This document shows, one piece after another, positions 19,095 through 28,677 of a DNA stretch of 64,000 nt. The notes under the pieces were generated by a model that saw only the letters and a list, made by a program, of their open reading frames with translations, was not told the DNA's origin and ran no database searches. Every line of letters begins with the position of its first letter. Within the stretch, counting starts at the first letter, position 1. This DNA comes from Caldilineaceae bacterium (lineage in GTDB: Bacteria; Chloroflexota; Anaerolineae; Caldilineales; Caldilineaceae): contig JAJDTL010000014.1 in assembly GCA_022827195.1 (NCBI GenBank), positions 1 through 64,000 of the forward strand. Reading direction: 5' to 3'. A program made the position numbers and the translations under genes.

Positions 19095-20582
19095 TCAATC
19101 CCCTTCTTTGTTCCCCTCTTCCGCCTTGGGTTCGAGGAGTGCGTCCATTTCCCGCGTTTCCTCTTCGCCTACCGGCACGCTCTCTTGATCCGGCGCTGGA
19201 CTCTCATGGTCCACGCTGGCAGCGACCTCTGCAGAGCCGGCGATGCCCGCGGCGCCGTCCCTCTCAGCTTCGACAAGCGTCTGCTGTTCCCCTGGTCCTG
19301 CCGGGTCGCCATCCTCTTCGCCGTCTGGATCAAAGGGAAGAGTGACGGGGACATGGGCCGGCAAAGCAGCTTCGATTTCTTCAGGCGCGGCCGATCCCCA
19401 AAAAGCGCTGACCGATGAAAGAACGGGCAGTTCATGCAGGCCCAGAGTCGTCTTGGATTTGGTGGTCAATGGCGTTCTCTTCACGATTTCTTCGGGGGCC
19501 GGTACGGTTTCGGGCTCCTGGTCGTCGGGCGCTTCCAGGAGTGCGTCTGATCCTTTGGGCAGCTTTTTCATCCTTTGGTAGAGCCGCGCCAGCGTCGGGC
19601 CGACCGCCTCCAGGGGCAGATGGCTGCGCAGCGGCGTGTCCGACGATTCCCACAAGTCGGCCAGCTCCTCAAAGTCCCACGTGGCGGAAAGCACACTCTC
19701 GCTGCGGACGTTCGATGCTTCGACGAGGATTCCGCTGGAACGGGGCGTAAGCTCCTGCGGCGCCATCAGCGATGAACGGCCTACGAAGGGGTCGCGCTGG
19801 CGGCGGCTGAACTCGTTGTGACCGACGAGAAAGCTGATGGCTGCGAAGAGCTGGTTGTCCTGCATGCGGGCCAGAATGCCGGCGCGCAACTTTTCGTACA
19901 GCACGCGATCGTTGGCCGCGCCCTGCGCGATGAGCATCTCCGCGCCCTGATAGGCGAGCAGCCGCCCCACCTCCGGAAACAGCAGGTCTCCGCCCAGCAT
20001 CAGCCCGATCTGCCCGACCGGGGTATGGATCACGTTCCACTCGTGGCCCGGCTGGGCCAGGTCCTCGTCTTCGGGATGGAGGACGCGTTTGGCCTGATAG
20101 CCCAGACGGTCGCCGTCCGGCCCGTAGACGATGGCGAGATTGCGCAGAATCCCATCCACAGGATCCGGCAGATAGCCGCTTGGCGCAACGAGCGTGACAT
20201 CAAACTCGTGCGCAAGGCCGCCAAACAGGCCGTCGTATGCCTCCAGGACCGTCTCAGGCTGCGTTGTCAACAACGCGCCTGCCATTTGGCGAAAGTCCGA
20301 GTTGAACCAGCCGGAGAGCGCACCGGCAAGACCGCCACTGACCTTTTGCCACAGGCCCGACTGCCGCCGCCGCGCCAGGTCCGCGCGTTTGAGCAGGTTC
20401 GCTTCCAGACCGCCGAGGAGCGGTGGAATGACCATCACCCCGGCCAGCTCCGGGAAAACCACCAGGCGCGCCCGCTTGTTTGCCGCGGCGCGCATGAACC
20501 GGCGCAAGTCCTCGCGGTACTCATCCAGCGTCTGGGGCAGACGCATCTTCTGCTGAATTGAGGAGACGATGAGCGTTTTCAC
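19095..20582 (-). CDS. Nitrilase-fold protein lacking the catalytic cysteine
   Basis: 495 residues from GTG 20582. The carbon-nitrogen hydrolase fold is clear in residues 1-290: catalytic glutamate E45 (VVFPELAG) and lysine K165 (YQAKRVLHPEDED) are present. The nucleophile block normally reads ICYDxxFPE but here reads LGGDLLFPE, so glycine 197 replaces the cysteine. The C-terminal ~170 residues are acidic and low in complexity (EPETVPAPEEI; EEDGDPAGPGEQQ), beyond the usual 260-300 length. It is probably not an amidase; a binding or scaffold role is plausible. Last gene of the minus-strand cluster that starts at 26503. Confidence 0.8.
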   Translation of the reverse strand: MKTLIVSSIQQKMRLPQTLDEYREDLRRFMRAAANKRARLVVFPELAGVMVIPPLLGGLEANLLKRADLARRRQSGLWQKVSGGLAGALSGWFNSDFRQMAGALLTTQPETVLEAYDGLFGGLAHEFDVTLVAPSGYLPDPVDGILRNLAIVYGPDGDRLGYQAKRVLHPEDEDLAQPGHEWNVIHTPVGQIGLMLGGDLLFPEVGRLLAYQGAEMLIAQGAANDRVLYEKLRAGILARMQDNQLFAAISFLVGHNEFSRRQRDPFVGRSSLMAPQELTPRSSGILVEASNVRSESVLSATWDFEELADLWESSDTPLRSHLPLEAVGPTLARLYQRMKKLPKGSDALLEAPDDQEPETVPAPEEIVKRTPLTTKSKTTLGLHELPVLSSVSAFWGSAAPEEIEAALPAHVPVTLPFDPDGEEDGDPAGPGEQQTLVEAERDGAAGIAGSAEVAASVDHESPAPDQESVPVGEEETREMDALLEPKAEEGNKEGD

Positions 20583-20658
20583 GGGACGACTTCAGTTGGC
20601 ATCGCGTTCGGTCTGCCGGCATTCGGCCAATTGCTGCCTGTTTCCTCTTCTTATTGTA

Positions 20659-21732
20659 CTATCCCTGGTGCGCTTTGATAATGTCGATAATCAGCCCCAC
20701 GTCCTTGCGGGCGTGCTCCAGCGAGGTGCGCGACTGCCTGCCGTTTACGATACAGTCCTGGAAGTGGCGCAGCTCGCGCACAAATGCACTGTCCCAGTCG
20801 ATGTAGGGCTCGGAGCGATAAGTGGTGCCTTCGCTATCGATTCCCTGGATCGACACGGTCGACAGGATGCCGCGCGAAAAGCCGGTCGGGTAGGCTACGA
20901 TGACCCGCTTGTCGTCGCCGTATAGCTCCAGTGTCTCTTTGAAGTCCCAGAGATGCGGCAAGTCGATCCACGTGCCGACGCAGCGGGCGCCGTTCTCGTA
21001 GACCAGGGTGAAGGTGACCGCCCGACCCTCCTGCCAGATTTCGATGTGCGTCACCTCGACCGGAAGGCCCATGATCTCGCGCAGGCCGTAGAGGTCGTGG
21101 ATCATGCTGCCTGCGAGGAGAAAGAAGGCGCGCTCTACGTGCGACGGAACGTCGCCGATGGCCTGGCGGCGCGCGGCCGCCCTGCCTGCAATTGAGCTCT
21201 GGATCGCATCTTCAGGCAGATCGTCGAAGCGGCGTACGTCGAACTGCTTCAGGTGCAGGTCGTTGTTCGGGTGCAGGTGATTGATCTGCACGAATCGCAC
21301 GTCCATGCCGGCAGCTTCCCGTTTGGCCCGTTCGAACGCCGGATCGTAGACCTTCATGTAGCCGGCCTGGCTTACGGTGCCCGCCCGCGCGCAGGCCGCG
21401 ATCATCTCATCGCACTCTTCAAGAGAGAAGCAGACAGGCTTCTCTACGAAGACGTGCTTGCCGGCGTCGAAGGCGTCCACTGCGACGTTTTTTTTGGGGT
21501 CCGTCTGGCACAGGAGCACCGCCTCCACGTCGGACGCCAGCAGGTCGCGGTAGTCTGTAAAGTGCCGCGGGACGTGAAAGCGTTCGGCCACGTAGCGCGA
21601 CGCGCCGGCCGATACGTCACAGACTGCGGTCACCTCAAACTCGTCCTGAAGCTCCTTCAAGTTGGGCATGTGATGGACCTGTGCGATTGCCCCGCATCCA
21701 ATCACGCCGATCTTCACTCGTGTCACTTGCAT
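20659..21732 (-). CDS. Gfo/Idh/MocA family oxidoreductase
   Basis: 357 residues. Rossmann start KIGVIGCGAIAQVHHMPNL, canonical HVFVEKPVCFSLEE (EKP motif intact) and a C-terminal substrate domain with ERAFFLLAGSMIHDLYGL, in which the H of the DH-type pair is visible. A sugar or inositol dehydrogenase or similar NAD(P) enzyme. It follows the cupin gene by 42 bp in the second family-5 ABC cluster, so the imported compound is the likely substrate source. Same length as the paralogue at 12390 but only distantly related. Confidence 0.9.
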   Translation of the reverse strand: MQVTRVKIGVIGCGAIAQVHHMPNLKELQDEFEVTAVCDVSAGASRYVAERFHVPRHFTDYRDLLASDVEAVLLCQTDPKKNVAVDAFDAGKHVFVEKPVCFSLEECDEMIAACARAGTVSQAGYMKVYDPAFERAKREAAGMDVRFVQINHLHPNNDLHLKQFDVRRFDDLPEDAIQSSIAGRAAARRQAIGDVPSHVERAFFLLAGSMIHDLYGLREIMGLPVEVTHIEIWQEGRAVTFTLVYENGARCVGTWIDLPHLWDFKETLELYGDDKRVIVAYPTGFSRGILSTVSIQGIDSEGTTYRSEPYIDWDSAFVRELRHFQDCIVNGRQSRTSLEHARKDVGLIIDIIKAHQG

Positions 21733-21774
21733 GTCTCCAATCAGTGGTGAGTTTTCTGTTGAGAACGTTGCGGC

Positions 21775-22425
21775 TCAAGGGCCGGTGTATTCCGTGTCAA
21801 CCGTGCGCGAGGTGAAGCTGTTCCACACGTCGGCCAGGGCAAAGGCGCGGCGATAGGCCGGATAGAGAGTCTCCCACATTGCGTCGCGCGCGGCCAGAGA
21901 TGCCTCCAGGTCGCCTGCCGCCCGCGCCGCCTTGTAGGCTGCTATCTGCTCCCGCTGCCTACGCGTATTCGCCTCGACCGCGGCCAGCCAGGCCTCGGCC
22001 GCGGCAAGCTGCTGGTCGAGAATGTCGTCGGTGGGCGTCGTGCGGTCCGGCTCCACGTCGTAGGAGGTGTTCAGGACGAAGCGGGGCGGCTCCTTGGTGC
22101 CGTCCTCATTCCACATGGTGTGGGTTGGCTGGATGTGGGGCGTAACCGACAAGTACATGATGACCGGTTCGTCGCCCACGTTGCGCACCTCATGGGCTTC
22201 ATCGGTCAGCGCGACGCAGAGTTGACCGGGCCCCAGCACTTCGGCGTGGCCTTCGATCGTGAACTCCGCCTGGCCCTGCAGGATCAGAAAGATCTCGTGT
22301 CCCAGATCGTGGGTATGGCTCTTCGAAGTCTGCCCCACGTCGATCTGAAGGAAGCGGGCGCGGATTTCCGGCGTCGTCAGCAGATTGCGGATGTCTTTGT
22401 GGAAGTCCAGGACTTGAAAGGGCAC
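21775..22425 (-). CDS. Cupin-domain protein
   Basis: 216 residues from GTG 22425, with AAGGAGAGA about 7 nt upstream. Single cupin barrel (~25-105): metal-binding motif 1 is SHTHDLGHEIFLILQG and motif 2 lies in CVALTDEAHEVRN, so the His/His/Glu/His ligand set appears intact. A helical, Ala/Glu/Arg-rich C-terminal tail (~135-200) follows. Cupins of this kind are sugar isomerases, dioxygenases or binding proteins. Position between ABC permease and oxidoreductase genes suggests a sugar-modifying step. Confidence 0.85.
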   Translation of the reverse strand: MPFQVLDFHKDIRNLLTTPEIRARFLQIDVGQTSKSHTHDLGHEIFLILQGQAEFTIEGHAEVLGPGQLCVALTDEAHEVRNVGDEPVIMYLSVTPHIQPTHTMWNEDGTKEPPRFVLNTSYDVEPDRTTPTDDILDQQLAAAEAWLAAVEANTRRQREQIAAYKAARAAGDLEASLAARDAMWETLYPAYRRAFALADVWNSFTSRTVDTEYTGP

Positions 22426-22625
22426 ACATCTCTCCTTGTTGGGAAATTGTTGGAATGAGAGTCGGCATTACCCGTTTCACTCTATCAGTTATCCGTGAAA
22501 AAGGGGAAAGGCTGCGATTTCCAAGGCGAAGAAGCGCTGCCGTCTGAAGAGAAGTCTGTTCGTTTTCGGCTGCATGGGTTGAGTGCTAAACGAAGACTGA
22601 GAGCCCGGAGAAGAAGACCGGAAGC

Positions 22626-23555
22626 TCAATCAATGCGCCGCCGCAGCTTTGGATCGAGGAAGTCCCGGAAAGCGTCGCCGAATAGGTTGGCGGCCATAAT
22701 CGCGGCTGTGATTGCCAATCCGGGAAAGATTACCAGCCACCAGGGTGGGCGAAAGGCCGCGGCCAGCACACCGCCGAGCATATTGCCCCAACTCGGCTGG
22801 GGTGGTGGAATGCCCATCCCAAGAAAACTAAGGGCAGACTCGGCGAAGATGGCGCCGCCCAGGTGCAATGTCGCGACCACAAGGATCGGTGCAACCGCCT
22901 GCGGCGCAACGTGGCGCACCATGATGCGCACGTTCGACGCGCCGATCATGCGCGCCGCCTCGACGTATGAAGTCTCTTTGATCGAAAGTACCACCGCACG
23001 CGTGATGCGCGTTGCCGAGGGGATGCGCGTGACCGAGATGGCGACGATCACTGTGACGAGCCCCGCGCCCAGCACGACCAGAAGCAGCAGCGCCAGAATC
23101 AGGCCGGGAAACGACATCAGTACATCCACGACCCGCTGGCTGATCAGATCGAACCGTTGACCGAGGTAGCCGCTGGCAATGCCCCAGACGAATCCGATCA
23201 GGTCACCGACAAAAACGGCGGTGATGCTGACGATAAGGGTGATGCGCGAACCGTAAATGATGCGGCTGAGAAGATCGCGGCCCAACTGGTCGGTGCCGAG
23301 AAGGTGCTTGGCGGTCGGCGCGGCGCGGATAGCGCCGTAGTCGGCTTCCAATGGGTCATAGGGCGAGAGTTGCGGCGCAAAAACCGCCATGAAGAACATC
23401 AGCAGCCAGATGCTCACGGCCGCCGCGCCGATCGGTGATGACTGGGCGAAACGGCGGACCGCACCGCCAAATGCAATGATCGGATTAGGCTGCCGGCTCT
23501 CACCTTCCATCGTCAGTCCGCCGGAATCGGCCAGCGGGGACCCTGTCGTTGCCAT
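22626..23555 (-). CDS. ABC transporter permease, DppC/OppC type
   Basis: 309 residues, normal family length. The hallmark HLLGTDQLGRDLLSRIIYGSR precedes the membrane core; the coupling loop YVEAARMIGASNVRIMVRHVAPQ and the terminal FGDAFRDFLDPKLRRRID are typical. Works with the DppB-type permease at 23619 and binding protein at 24770. No ATPase gene is present in this cluster. Confidence 0.94.
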   Translation of the reverse strand: MATTGSPLADSGGLTMEGESRQPNPIIAFGGAVRRFAQSSPIGAAAVSIWLLMFFMAVFAPQLSPYDPLEADYGAIRAAPTAKHLLGTDQLGRDLLSRIIYGSRITLIVSITAVFVGDLIGFVWGIASGYLGQRFDLISQRVVDVLMSFPGLILALLLLVVLGAGLVTVIVAISVTRIPSATRITRAVVLSIKETSYVEAARMIGASNVRIMVRHVAPQAVAPILVVATLHLGGAIFAESALSFLGMGIPPPQPSWGNMLGGVLAAAFRPPWWLVIFPGLAITAAIMAANLFGDAFRDFLDPKLRRRID

Positions 23556-23618
23556 TTCGATTCCTTTAGCAAGTGAACTGCGGGCGGGTGCCGCCGAGTT
23601 TCGTCAACCTGCCGGAGT

Positions 23619-24581
23619 TCACGATTCGTAACGAATGCGGGGGTCGAGAAAGGCGTAGCTGAGATCGACGATAAGGTTGATGAAGACGTAGATCAGGCCG
23701 TAGAGGAGGACCAGGTTTTGGATCATCATCCAGTCCCGCTCGGTCATGCCCTGCACAAGCAGCTTGCCGAGGCCCGGTACTGCGAAGGCCGTCTCGACCG
23801 AAACCGCGCCCCCCAGCAGGCCGCCCAGCGCCAGACCCGTCGTTGTAACGACCGGCAACATTGCGTTCTTGAATACATGGCGCCAGACGACGAGCGACTC
23901 GCGCAACCCCTTGGCGCGTGCCGTGCGGATATAGTCCTCGTACAGGACCTCGAGCGCGGCGGAGCGGGCCATGCGCGCCGTCGCCGCCGAAAGACCCAGC
24001 CCCAACGCCAGGGCGGGCAGCAGCGTCATTGACAGGTTGCCCAGCGGGTCCTCCCAGAACTGGATAATCGTGATCGGGGGCCGCCAGGTGAACACCAGAA
24101 CGGTGAATAGTATAATCAGCAACCCCAGCCAATAGCTGGGCACGGCGATGAAGATGGTGATGCCGACGCGCGACAGATGGTCCATCATCGAGTTTCGCCA
24201 CATCGCGCTCAACATCCCAATCGGGACCCCGATAAGCCAGGAGAGCAGGACTGCCATGATCGCAATCTGCGCCGAAATCGGTCCCCGGCGCAGGATCATC
24301 CCACTGATCGGCTCCTTGTTCCAGAAGGAGGAGCCCATATCGCCACTGATGACCTGCCCGATCCAGTTCAGGTATTGAATGTGAAGCGCTTTGTCGAGAC
24401 CGAGGCTGGCGCGCACCGCTTGCAACTCCTCTTCGCTCAATACATAGATGCCGTCCGACTCGGAAACGATCAACTGCAGAGGGTCGCCGGGAATCACCCG
24501 CATCGCCAGAAAGATGAGGATCGTGACGCCGATGATGGTCGGTATGGCGATGAGCAGGCGGTTCAATATATATTTTGACAT
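23619..24581 (-). CDS. ABC transporter permease, DppB/OppB type
   Basis: 320 residues. First helix at the extreme N terminus (LNRLLIAIPTIIGVTILIFL), then IVSESDGIYVLSEEELQAVR in the first external loop, coupling loop IRTARAKGLRESLVVWRHVF, and the family ending YAFLDPRIRYES. It forms the pore with the DppC-type protein at 22626 (63-bp gap). Confidence 0.94.
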   Translation of the reverse strand: MSKYILNRLLIAIPTIIGVTILIFLAMRVIPGDPLQLIVSESDGIYVLSEEELQAVRASLGLDKALHIQYLNWIGQVISGDMGSSFWNKEPISGMILRRGPISAQIAIMAVLLSWLIGVPIGMLSAMWRNSMMDHLSRVGITIFIAVPSYWLGLLIILFTVLVFTWRPPITIIQFWEDPLGNLSMTLLPALALGLGLSAATARMARSAALEVLYEDYIRTARAKGLRESLVVWRHVFKNAMLPVVTTTGLALGGLLGGAVSVETAFAVPGLGKLLVQGMTERDWMMIQNLVLLYGLIYVFINLIVDLSYAFLDPRIRYES

Positions 24582-24769
24582 GAGCGTTCAGAGGGAAACT
24601 GCGATGCTTCATCGAATGGGCGGCGCAACAGGGCCCGTTCGCTGGACTGTTGCGCCGCCCAAAGGGTACTCAGTTTTCTGTGGCCGGACGCCGCCTATGC
24701 ATGGTTCCAGCCCGGTTGCCGCGAGGCTGGCCGCTGCCCGGCGGTCGTTCGTCGACCACCAACTCGTTT

Positions 24770-26503
24770 CTAGGCGTCCGGGTCGATCCAGACGGTCTCC
24801 ATGCGGCCCCATTCGGCGAAGGCGCGCTGGTCGAGCGCCAGCCCATGGACCCGGTTGTTCCACATCGGCAGGTGGAAGGTATAGCCGACCAGATACTCGG
24901 GCGGGTTCTCGTCGAGCAGATTCTGGGCGTCGTCGATCTGCCCTTGCCGCGTTTCGACGTCCAACTCCACGTCAATCTCGGCGAGCAGGGCGTCGAATTC
25001 CGCATTGGTGTAGGCGCCGAAGTTCTGCGAGCCGTCGGCGTGCCACCACAGATTGCCGCGCGGCGAGATGTCGGAGACGGCGTGACCGCGTGTGTGAACC
25101 ATCAGCTGGTAGTTACCGGTGGACTGTTCGGAGCCGAGCAAGGCACGCTCGACGATACGAATCTCGGTCTCGATGTTGAGATGCCGTTTGAGCATATCCT
25201 GGAACGCAGGCGCCAGCAGCTCGCCCTGCGGCCCGGCTGCCGCCAGCAGCTCGACGCCGGAGATCCCTTCGCCGTAGCCGGCATCCGCCATCAGCTGCTG
25301 CGCCGTCGCGATATCCTCATCCTTCTCGGCCCTGTAGCCTGGCATCGTCGACAGCGCTTCAGGCGTCGTTGCGTAGGGATCGCCCTGCGGCACCCAGCGC
25401 GTGACGTTGATCAGCTCCTGCGTACCGAACGCCGCCGCCAAGTTCTGCTTGCTGACCGCTAGATGGATGGCTTTGCGCACGCGCGGGTCGTCGAAGGGCG
25501 CTTCGCGGTTGTTGATGAAGACCCAGTAGGCGCCGAAGTTGGCCAGCTTGTTGACCTGCACGCTTTCAGGGCGGTTCATGCCCTCGTCCCACGTCTCCTT
25601 GGCGACGTTCCACGACATATCGGCCTGGTCGGTCAGAACGGCGGTGCCGCGGTCGGACCATGCGGGCACGTGTAGCAGCTCGATGCCGTCCACGTAGGGC
25701 AGCTCCGGATCCCAGTAGTCGGGATTGCGCTCGAGTACCCACTTTTCTGCCGGTAGATGCTCGACGAAACGGAAGGCACCCGTCCCCGGGGCGATCACCT
25801 CGCGCATATCGTAGTCATTCTCTTCGAGGGACTTCTGCGAGTAGATCAGCGCATTGGTGGGCGTGAGCAGGTTGAGGAAGAAAGGCCGCGGCGAGTTCAG
25901 GTTGAAGCGCACGGTCATATCGTCTACTGCTTCGACCGAGTCGACGAAGGTAAAGTTGGCCTTCAGCGGGCTGACGATGCCTTCGGGCGGATCGAGAATG
26001 CGGTTGAAAGTGGCGACGACGTCGGCGGCTGAGAAAGCCTCGCCATCGTGGTACTTCACGCCTTCGCGCAGATGGAAAGTGTAGGACAGACCGCCCTCGC
26101 CCACGTCCCAGCTCTCGGCCAGGTCCGGGATGATCGTGCGCAGGCCGTCAACCAGGTTGTTGCGTACTAAGTTGTTGTACATATGCGACAGGACATGGGT
26201 GCCGCCGCCCTGGTGAGCGTCAAAGTGGCTCATCGTTACGCCGAAGGCGGTGCGCAGGATGCCGCCGCGCTTGGGGTTGCCGCCCGGACGCATCATGCCG
26301 GCGCCGGTTGCGACAGCTTCAGGCGTGGGAACCGCCGTCGGTGCGGCCGGCGCAGCGCTCTGTTCGACGGCACCGCCGGCGGGGCCGCATGCAGCCAGTG
26401 CGGACGCAGCCGCGCCTGCCGCCATCATCTTCAGGAAAGTGCGGCGGCCAACATTACGGGCGTCATTTTCCGCGTTGGGAGGCGAGTTCAACTTCCTTGC
26501 CAT
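24770..26503 (-). CDS. Tat-exported lipoprotein, family-5 ABC solute-binding protein
   Basis: 577 residues from ATG 26503, chosen by AGGAGC upstream and because translation then yields a short charged N terminus followed by the Tat motif GRRTFLKMMAAGAAASALAAC (lipobox AAC). Mature family-5 features: PKRGGILRTAFGVTMSHFDA and HLREGVKYHDGEAFSAADVV. The receptor for the permeases at 23619 and 22626. It is transcribed divergently from a GH172 gene at 26776, suggesting a shared regulatory region and a glycan-derived ligand. Confidence 0.93.
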   Translation of the reverse strand: MARKLNSPPNAENDARNVGRRTFLKMMAAGAAASALAACGPAGGAVEQSAAPAAPTAVPTPEAVATGAGMMRPGGNPKRGGILRTAFGVTMSHFDAHQGGGTHVLSHMYNNLVRNNLVDGLRTIIPDLAESWDVGEGGLSYTFHLREGVKYHDGEAFSAADVVATFNRILDPPEGIVSPLKANFTFVDSVEAVDDMTVRFNLNSPRPFFLNLLTPTNALIYSQKSLEENDYDMREVIAPGTGAFRFVEHLPAEKWVLERNPDYWDPELPYVDGIELLHVPAWSDRGTAVLTDQADMSWNVAKETWDEGMNRPESVQVNKLANFGAYWVFINNREAPFDDPRVRKAIHLAVSKQNLAAAFGTQELINVTRWVPQGDPYATTPEALSTMPGYRAEKDEDIATAQQLMADAGYGEGISGVELLAAAGPQGELLAPAFQDMLKRHLNIETEIRIVERALLGSEQSTGNYQLMVHTRGHAVSDISPRGNLWWHADGSQNFGAYTNAEFDALLAEIDVELDVETRQGQIDDAQNLLDENPPEYLVGYTFHLPMWNNRVHGLALDQRAFAEWGRMETVWIDPDA

Positions 26504-26684
26504 TGGTTGTAGCTCCTGTTCTTTTGGTGATTTGCACAATGGTCCGGTTCTCGTGTGCGCCCACACCACCAACCTGCAGACGTCCTGCAATGGCGCAGTT
26601 GCCGCGAAATCTGAAACGCATGACGTCGGCGGCGCCTGACAAGAGCAGATTGCTGATGGGATTCACGCAAGCCCAGAGATCGTG

Positions 26685-26696
26685 CTACATTATAGG
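26685..26696 (+). promoter_or_regulatory. Extended -10-like element upstream of the GH172 gene
   Basis: TGC followed by TACATT (26686-26691) and ATAGGG, resembling an extended -10. The same string with one change (TGCTACACTATAGG) lies near 49827, upstream of the sugar-binding protein gene. No good -35 is present in either place. Confidence 0.35.
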
Positions 26697-26775
26697 GTAC
26701 GAGCAGAACAGGGGCAAAGATTTCGCTGCCTGAATCCAAACCAACCGTTTCGGCCCTGTCAGGAGAACCGGCTCG

Positions 26776-27909
26776 ATGCTATCTGATATCTCAACTTTGA
26801 CCACAGCGCGTAGCGGTCGCGCATCCTCCTGGGACACCAGCGGGCGCAACGCCGACGCCTGGATCATCCCGGCAGGGCAGAGCCGCGTGCTGGCCGACCT
26901 CAACGGACCGGGCGTTATCACCCACATCTGGATGACCCAGCGCAGCCACTACCGTGACTGTCTGCTGAAGATCAGCTGGGATAACGCCGCACATCCCAGC
27001 GTGCTCGTCCCCTTGGGGGACTTCTTCGGCCTCGGAAACGGGATCGTCAACTCCTACCAGTCGCAGCTCTTCACCGCGTCCACGCGCTGGAATAACGAGT
27101 TTGAGGCCGGCTGCGCGCTCAACTGTTACGCCCCGATGCCTTTCCGCGAGCGGGCGCTCGTGGAGTTGATTAACGAGAGCGCCGAAGACCATCGCCAGTA
27201 TTTCTACGTGGACTACGAGCTTTTGGATGAATTGCCCCGCGAGCGCGGCTACTTCCACGCCGAGTTCCGCCGCGCCAACCCGTTCGGCGGCTGGGGACAC
27301 GAGATCACCGTAAACAGGCCGGAGGCCAATATTGTAAACAAGGAGAGGCAGGCCTGGGAGGACAACTACGTCATTCTCGAGACGAAGGGCCGCGGCCATT
27401 ACATCGGCTGTACGCTCTCCGTCACAAACTTTCAGGGCACCTGGTGGGGCGAGGGCGATGATATGATCTGGGTGGACGGTTACAAGTGGCCTCCCGATCT
27501 GCACGGCACCGGCAGCGAAGACTATCTCAATCAGGCCTGGGGCATGCAGCGGAACGCCTTCCTGCGCAACGGCTCCTCGATCTTCGAAGAGGACAGCGGC
27601 GGCTACCAGTCTTCATACGTGCTGCACCTGGAGAATCCTGTGCGTTTTCGGAAGGAAGTAAAGGTAACGATTGAGCACGGCCATGGCAACCACCTGGCCA
27701 ACGAAATGTCGTCGGTAGCCTACTGGTACGCAGCTGCGCCGACGAAGCCGGTCGACCCGCCGCCCGCGGCGCTGCGCCGACCGGTATTGCGCGACAATTC
27801 GGGCAACTGGCTATACGATGAAGGCCGACGGACGCCGGGGAGGCCTGTTCCGATAAACGAGGAGATGCTGGAGAAGAAAAGGCGCTGGGCCGAGTGCAAC
27901 GCCGACTGA
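26776..27909 (+). CDS. GH172 (DUF2961) glycoside hydrolase
   Basis: 377 residues, one GH172 domain without the C-terminal sandwich present in the 2059 copy. Recognisable blocks: GPGVITHIWMTQRSHYRDCL, WDNAAHPSVLVPLGDFFG and DLHGTGSEDYLNQAWGM. No signal peptide, so cytoplasmic. It is divergent from the family-5 binding protein gene at 24770, which parallels the other GH172/ABC pairing at 2059-10532. Likely releases a furanose from an imported glycoside; exact linkage unknown. Confidence 0.88.
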   Translation: MLSDISTLTTARSGRASSWDTSGRNADAWIIPAGQSRVLADLNGPGVITHIWMTQRSHYRDCLLKISWDNAAHPSVLVPLGDFFGLGNGIVNSYQSQLFTASTRWNNEFEAGCALNCYAPMPFRERALVELINESAEDHRQYFYVDYELLDELPRERGYFHAEFRRANPFGGWGHEITVNRPEANIVNKERQAWEDNYVILETKGRGHYIGCTLSVTNFQGTWWGEGDDMIWVDGYKWPPDLHGTGSEDYLNQAWGMQRNAFLRNGSSIFEEDSGGYQSSYVLHLENPVRFRKEVKVTIEHGHGNHLANEMSSVAYWYAAAPTKPVDPPPAALRRPVLRDNSGNWLYDEGRRTPGRPVPINEEMLEKKRRWAECNAD

Positions 27910-27915
27910 GTGGAA

Positions 27916-28413
27916 CTACGCCGCGTCCGGCGGCGCCATCTGGCGGTACTTTCCGCCGTAAAAGAGCACCGGCTCGCCCGCGTCATGTTCCAGATAATCG
28001 ACCTGCCCGATGTAGAGTGTGTGGTCGCCTGCGGGGTGGGCGTCGACCACCCGGCACACGAAGTAGGCCAGGCCGTCCGGCAGGACCGGATAGTCCTGGC
28101 GGCGTTCAAACTCCACTTCAAGCCCTTCTACCGGCCAGCCGGCAAAGTGGCTGCTGTAGTCCTCCTGGTCGTGGCGAAGGATGCTGATCGCATAGCGTCC
28201 CGTCTGCTTCAACAGCTCATGCAGCCTCGCCTTGTGCCCGACCGAGATGACCAGGAGGGGCGGGTCCAGGGAGACCGACATAAACGCGTTGGCGGTCATG
28301 CCGTGTACTTCACCATCCAGCTCGGTGGTGACAACCGTGATTCCGGTGGCGAAGAGGCCGCAGGCGTTGCGGAGTTCGCGGGCGTCGATTGATGGGGTGT
28401 CATTGGCGGTCAT
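27916..28413 (-). CDS. Flavin reductase-like (FMN-binding) domain protein
   Basis: 165 residues. Flavin reductase fold with FATGITVVTT, GMTANAFMSVSLDPPLLVISV and the C-terminal block HTLYIGQVDYLEHDAGEPVLFYGGKYR, all family hallmarks. Such proteins reduce FMN or FAD for a partner monooxygenase, or are stand-alone flavoproteins. No two-component monooxygenase gene is adjacent. It ends 6 bp from the convergent GH172 gene. Confidence 0.9.
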   Translation of the reverse strand: MTANDTPSIDARELRNACGLFATGITVVTTELDGEVHGMTANAFMSVSLDPPLLVISVGHKARLHELLKQTGRYAISILRHDQEDYSSHFAGWPVEGLEVEFERRQDYPVLPDGLAYFVCRVVDAHPAGDHTLYIGQVDYLEHDAGEPVLFYGGKYRQMAPPDAA

Positions 28414-28677
28414 GGTCAGGTCCGTGTGGCGTTACTTGCAGGATGAGAACTGTGTTAGCGGGATGATTCGTCCTGAACACGATCAACTCTTGGAGGCGAA
28501 TCAAGGACGCGATGCAGACGATGCTCAATTCATGCTCAGAATTGACAAATGGGCTGTCGATGATAGGATACCACGAAATCGGCCGTGAATCACATGGGCC
28601 TTACCTTGGGGTGAGCGCGCGCTGGGGCCGCACTTGCGCCCAGCCCTACCCGTGGGGTCAAGCAATGGGTTCAATGG

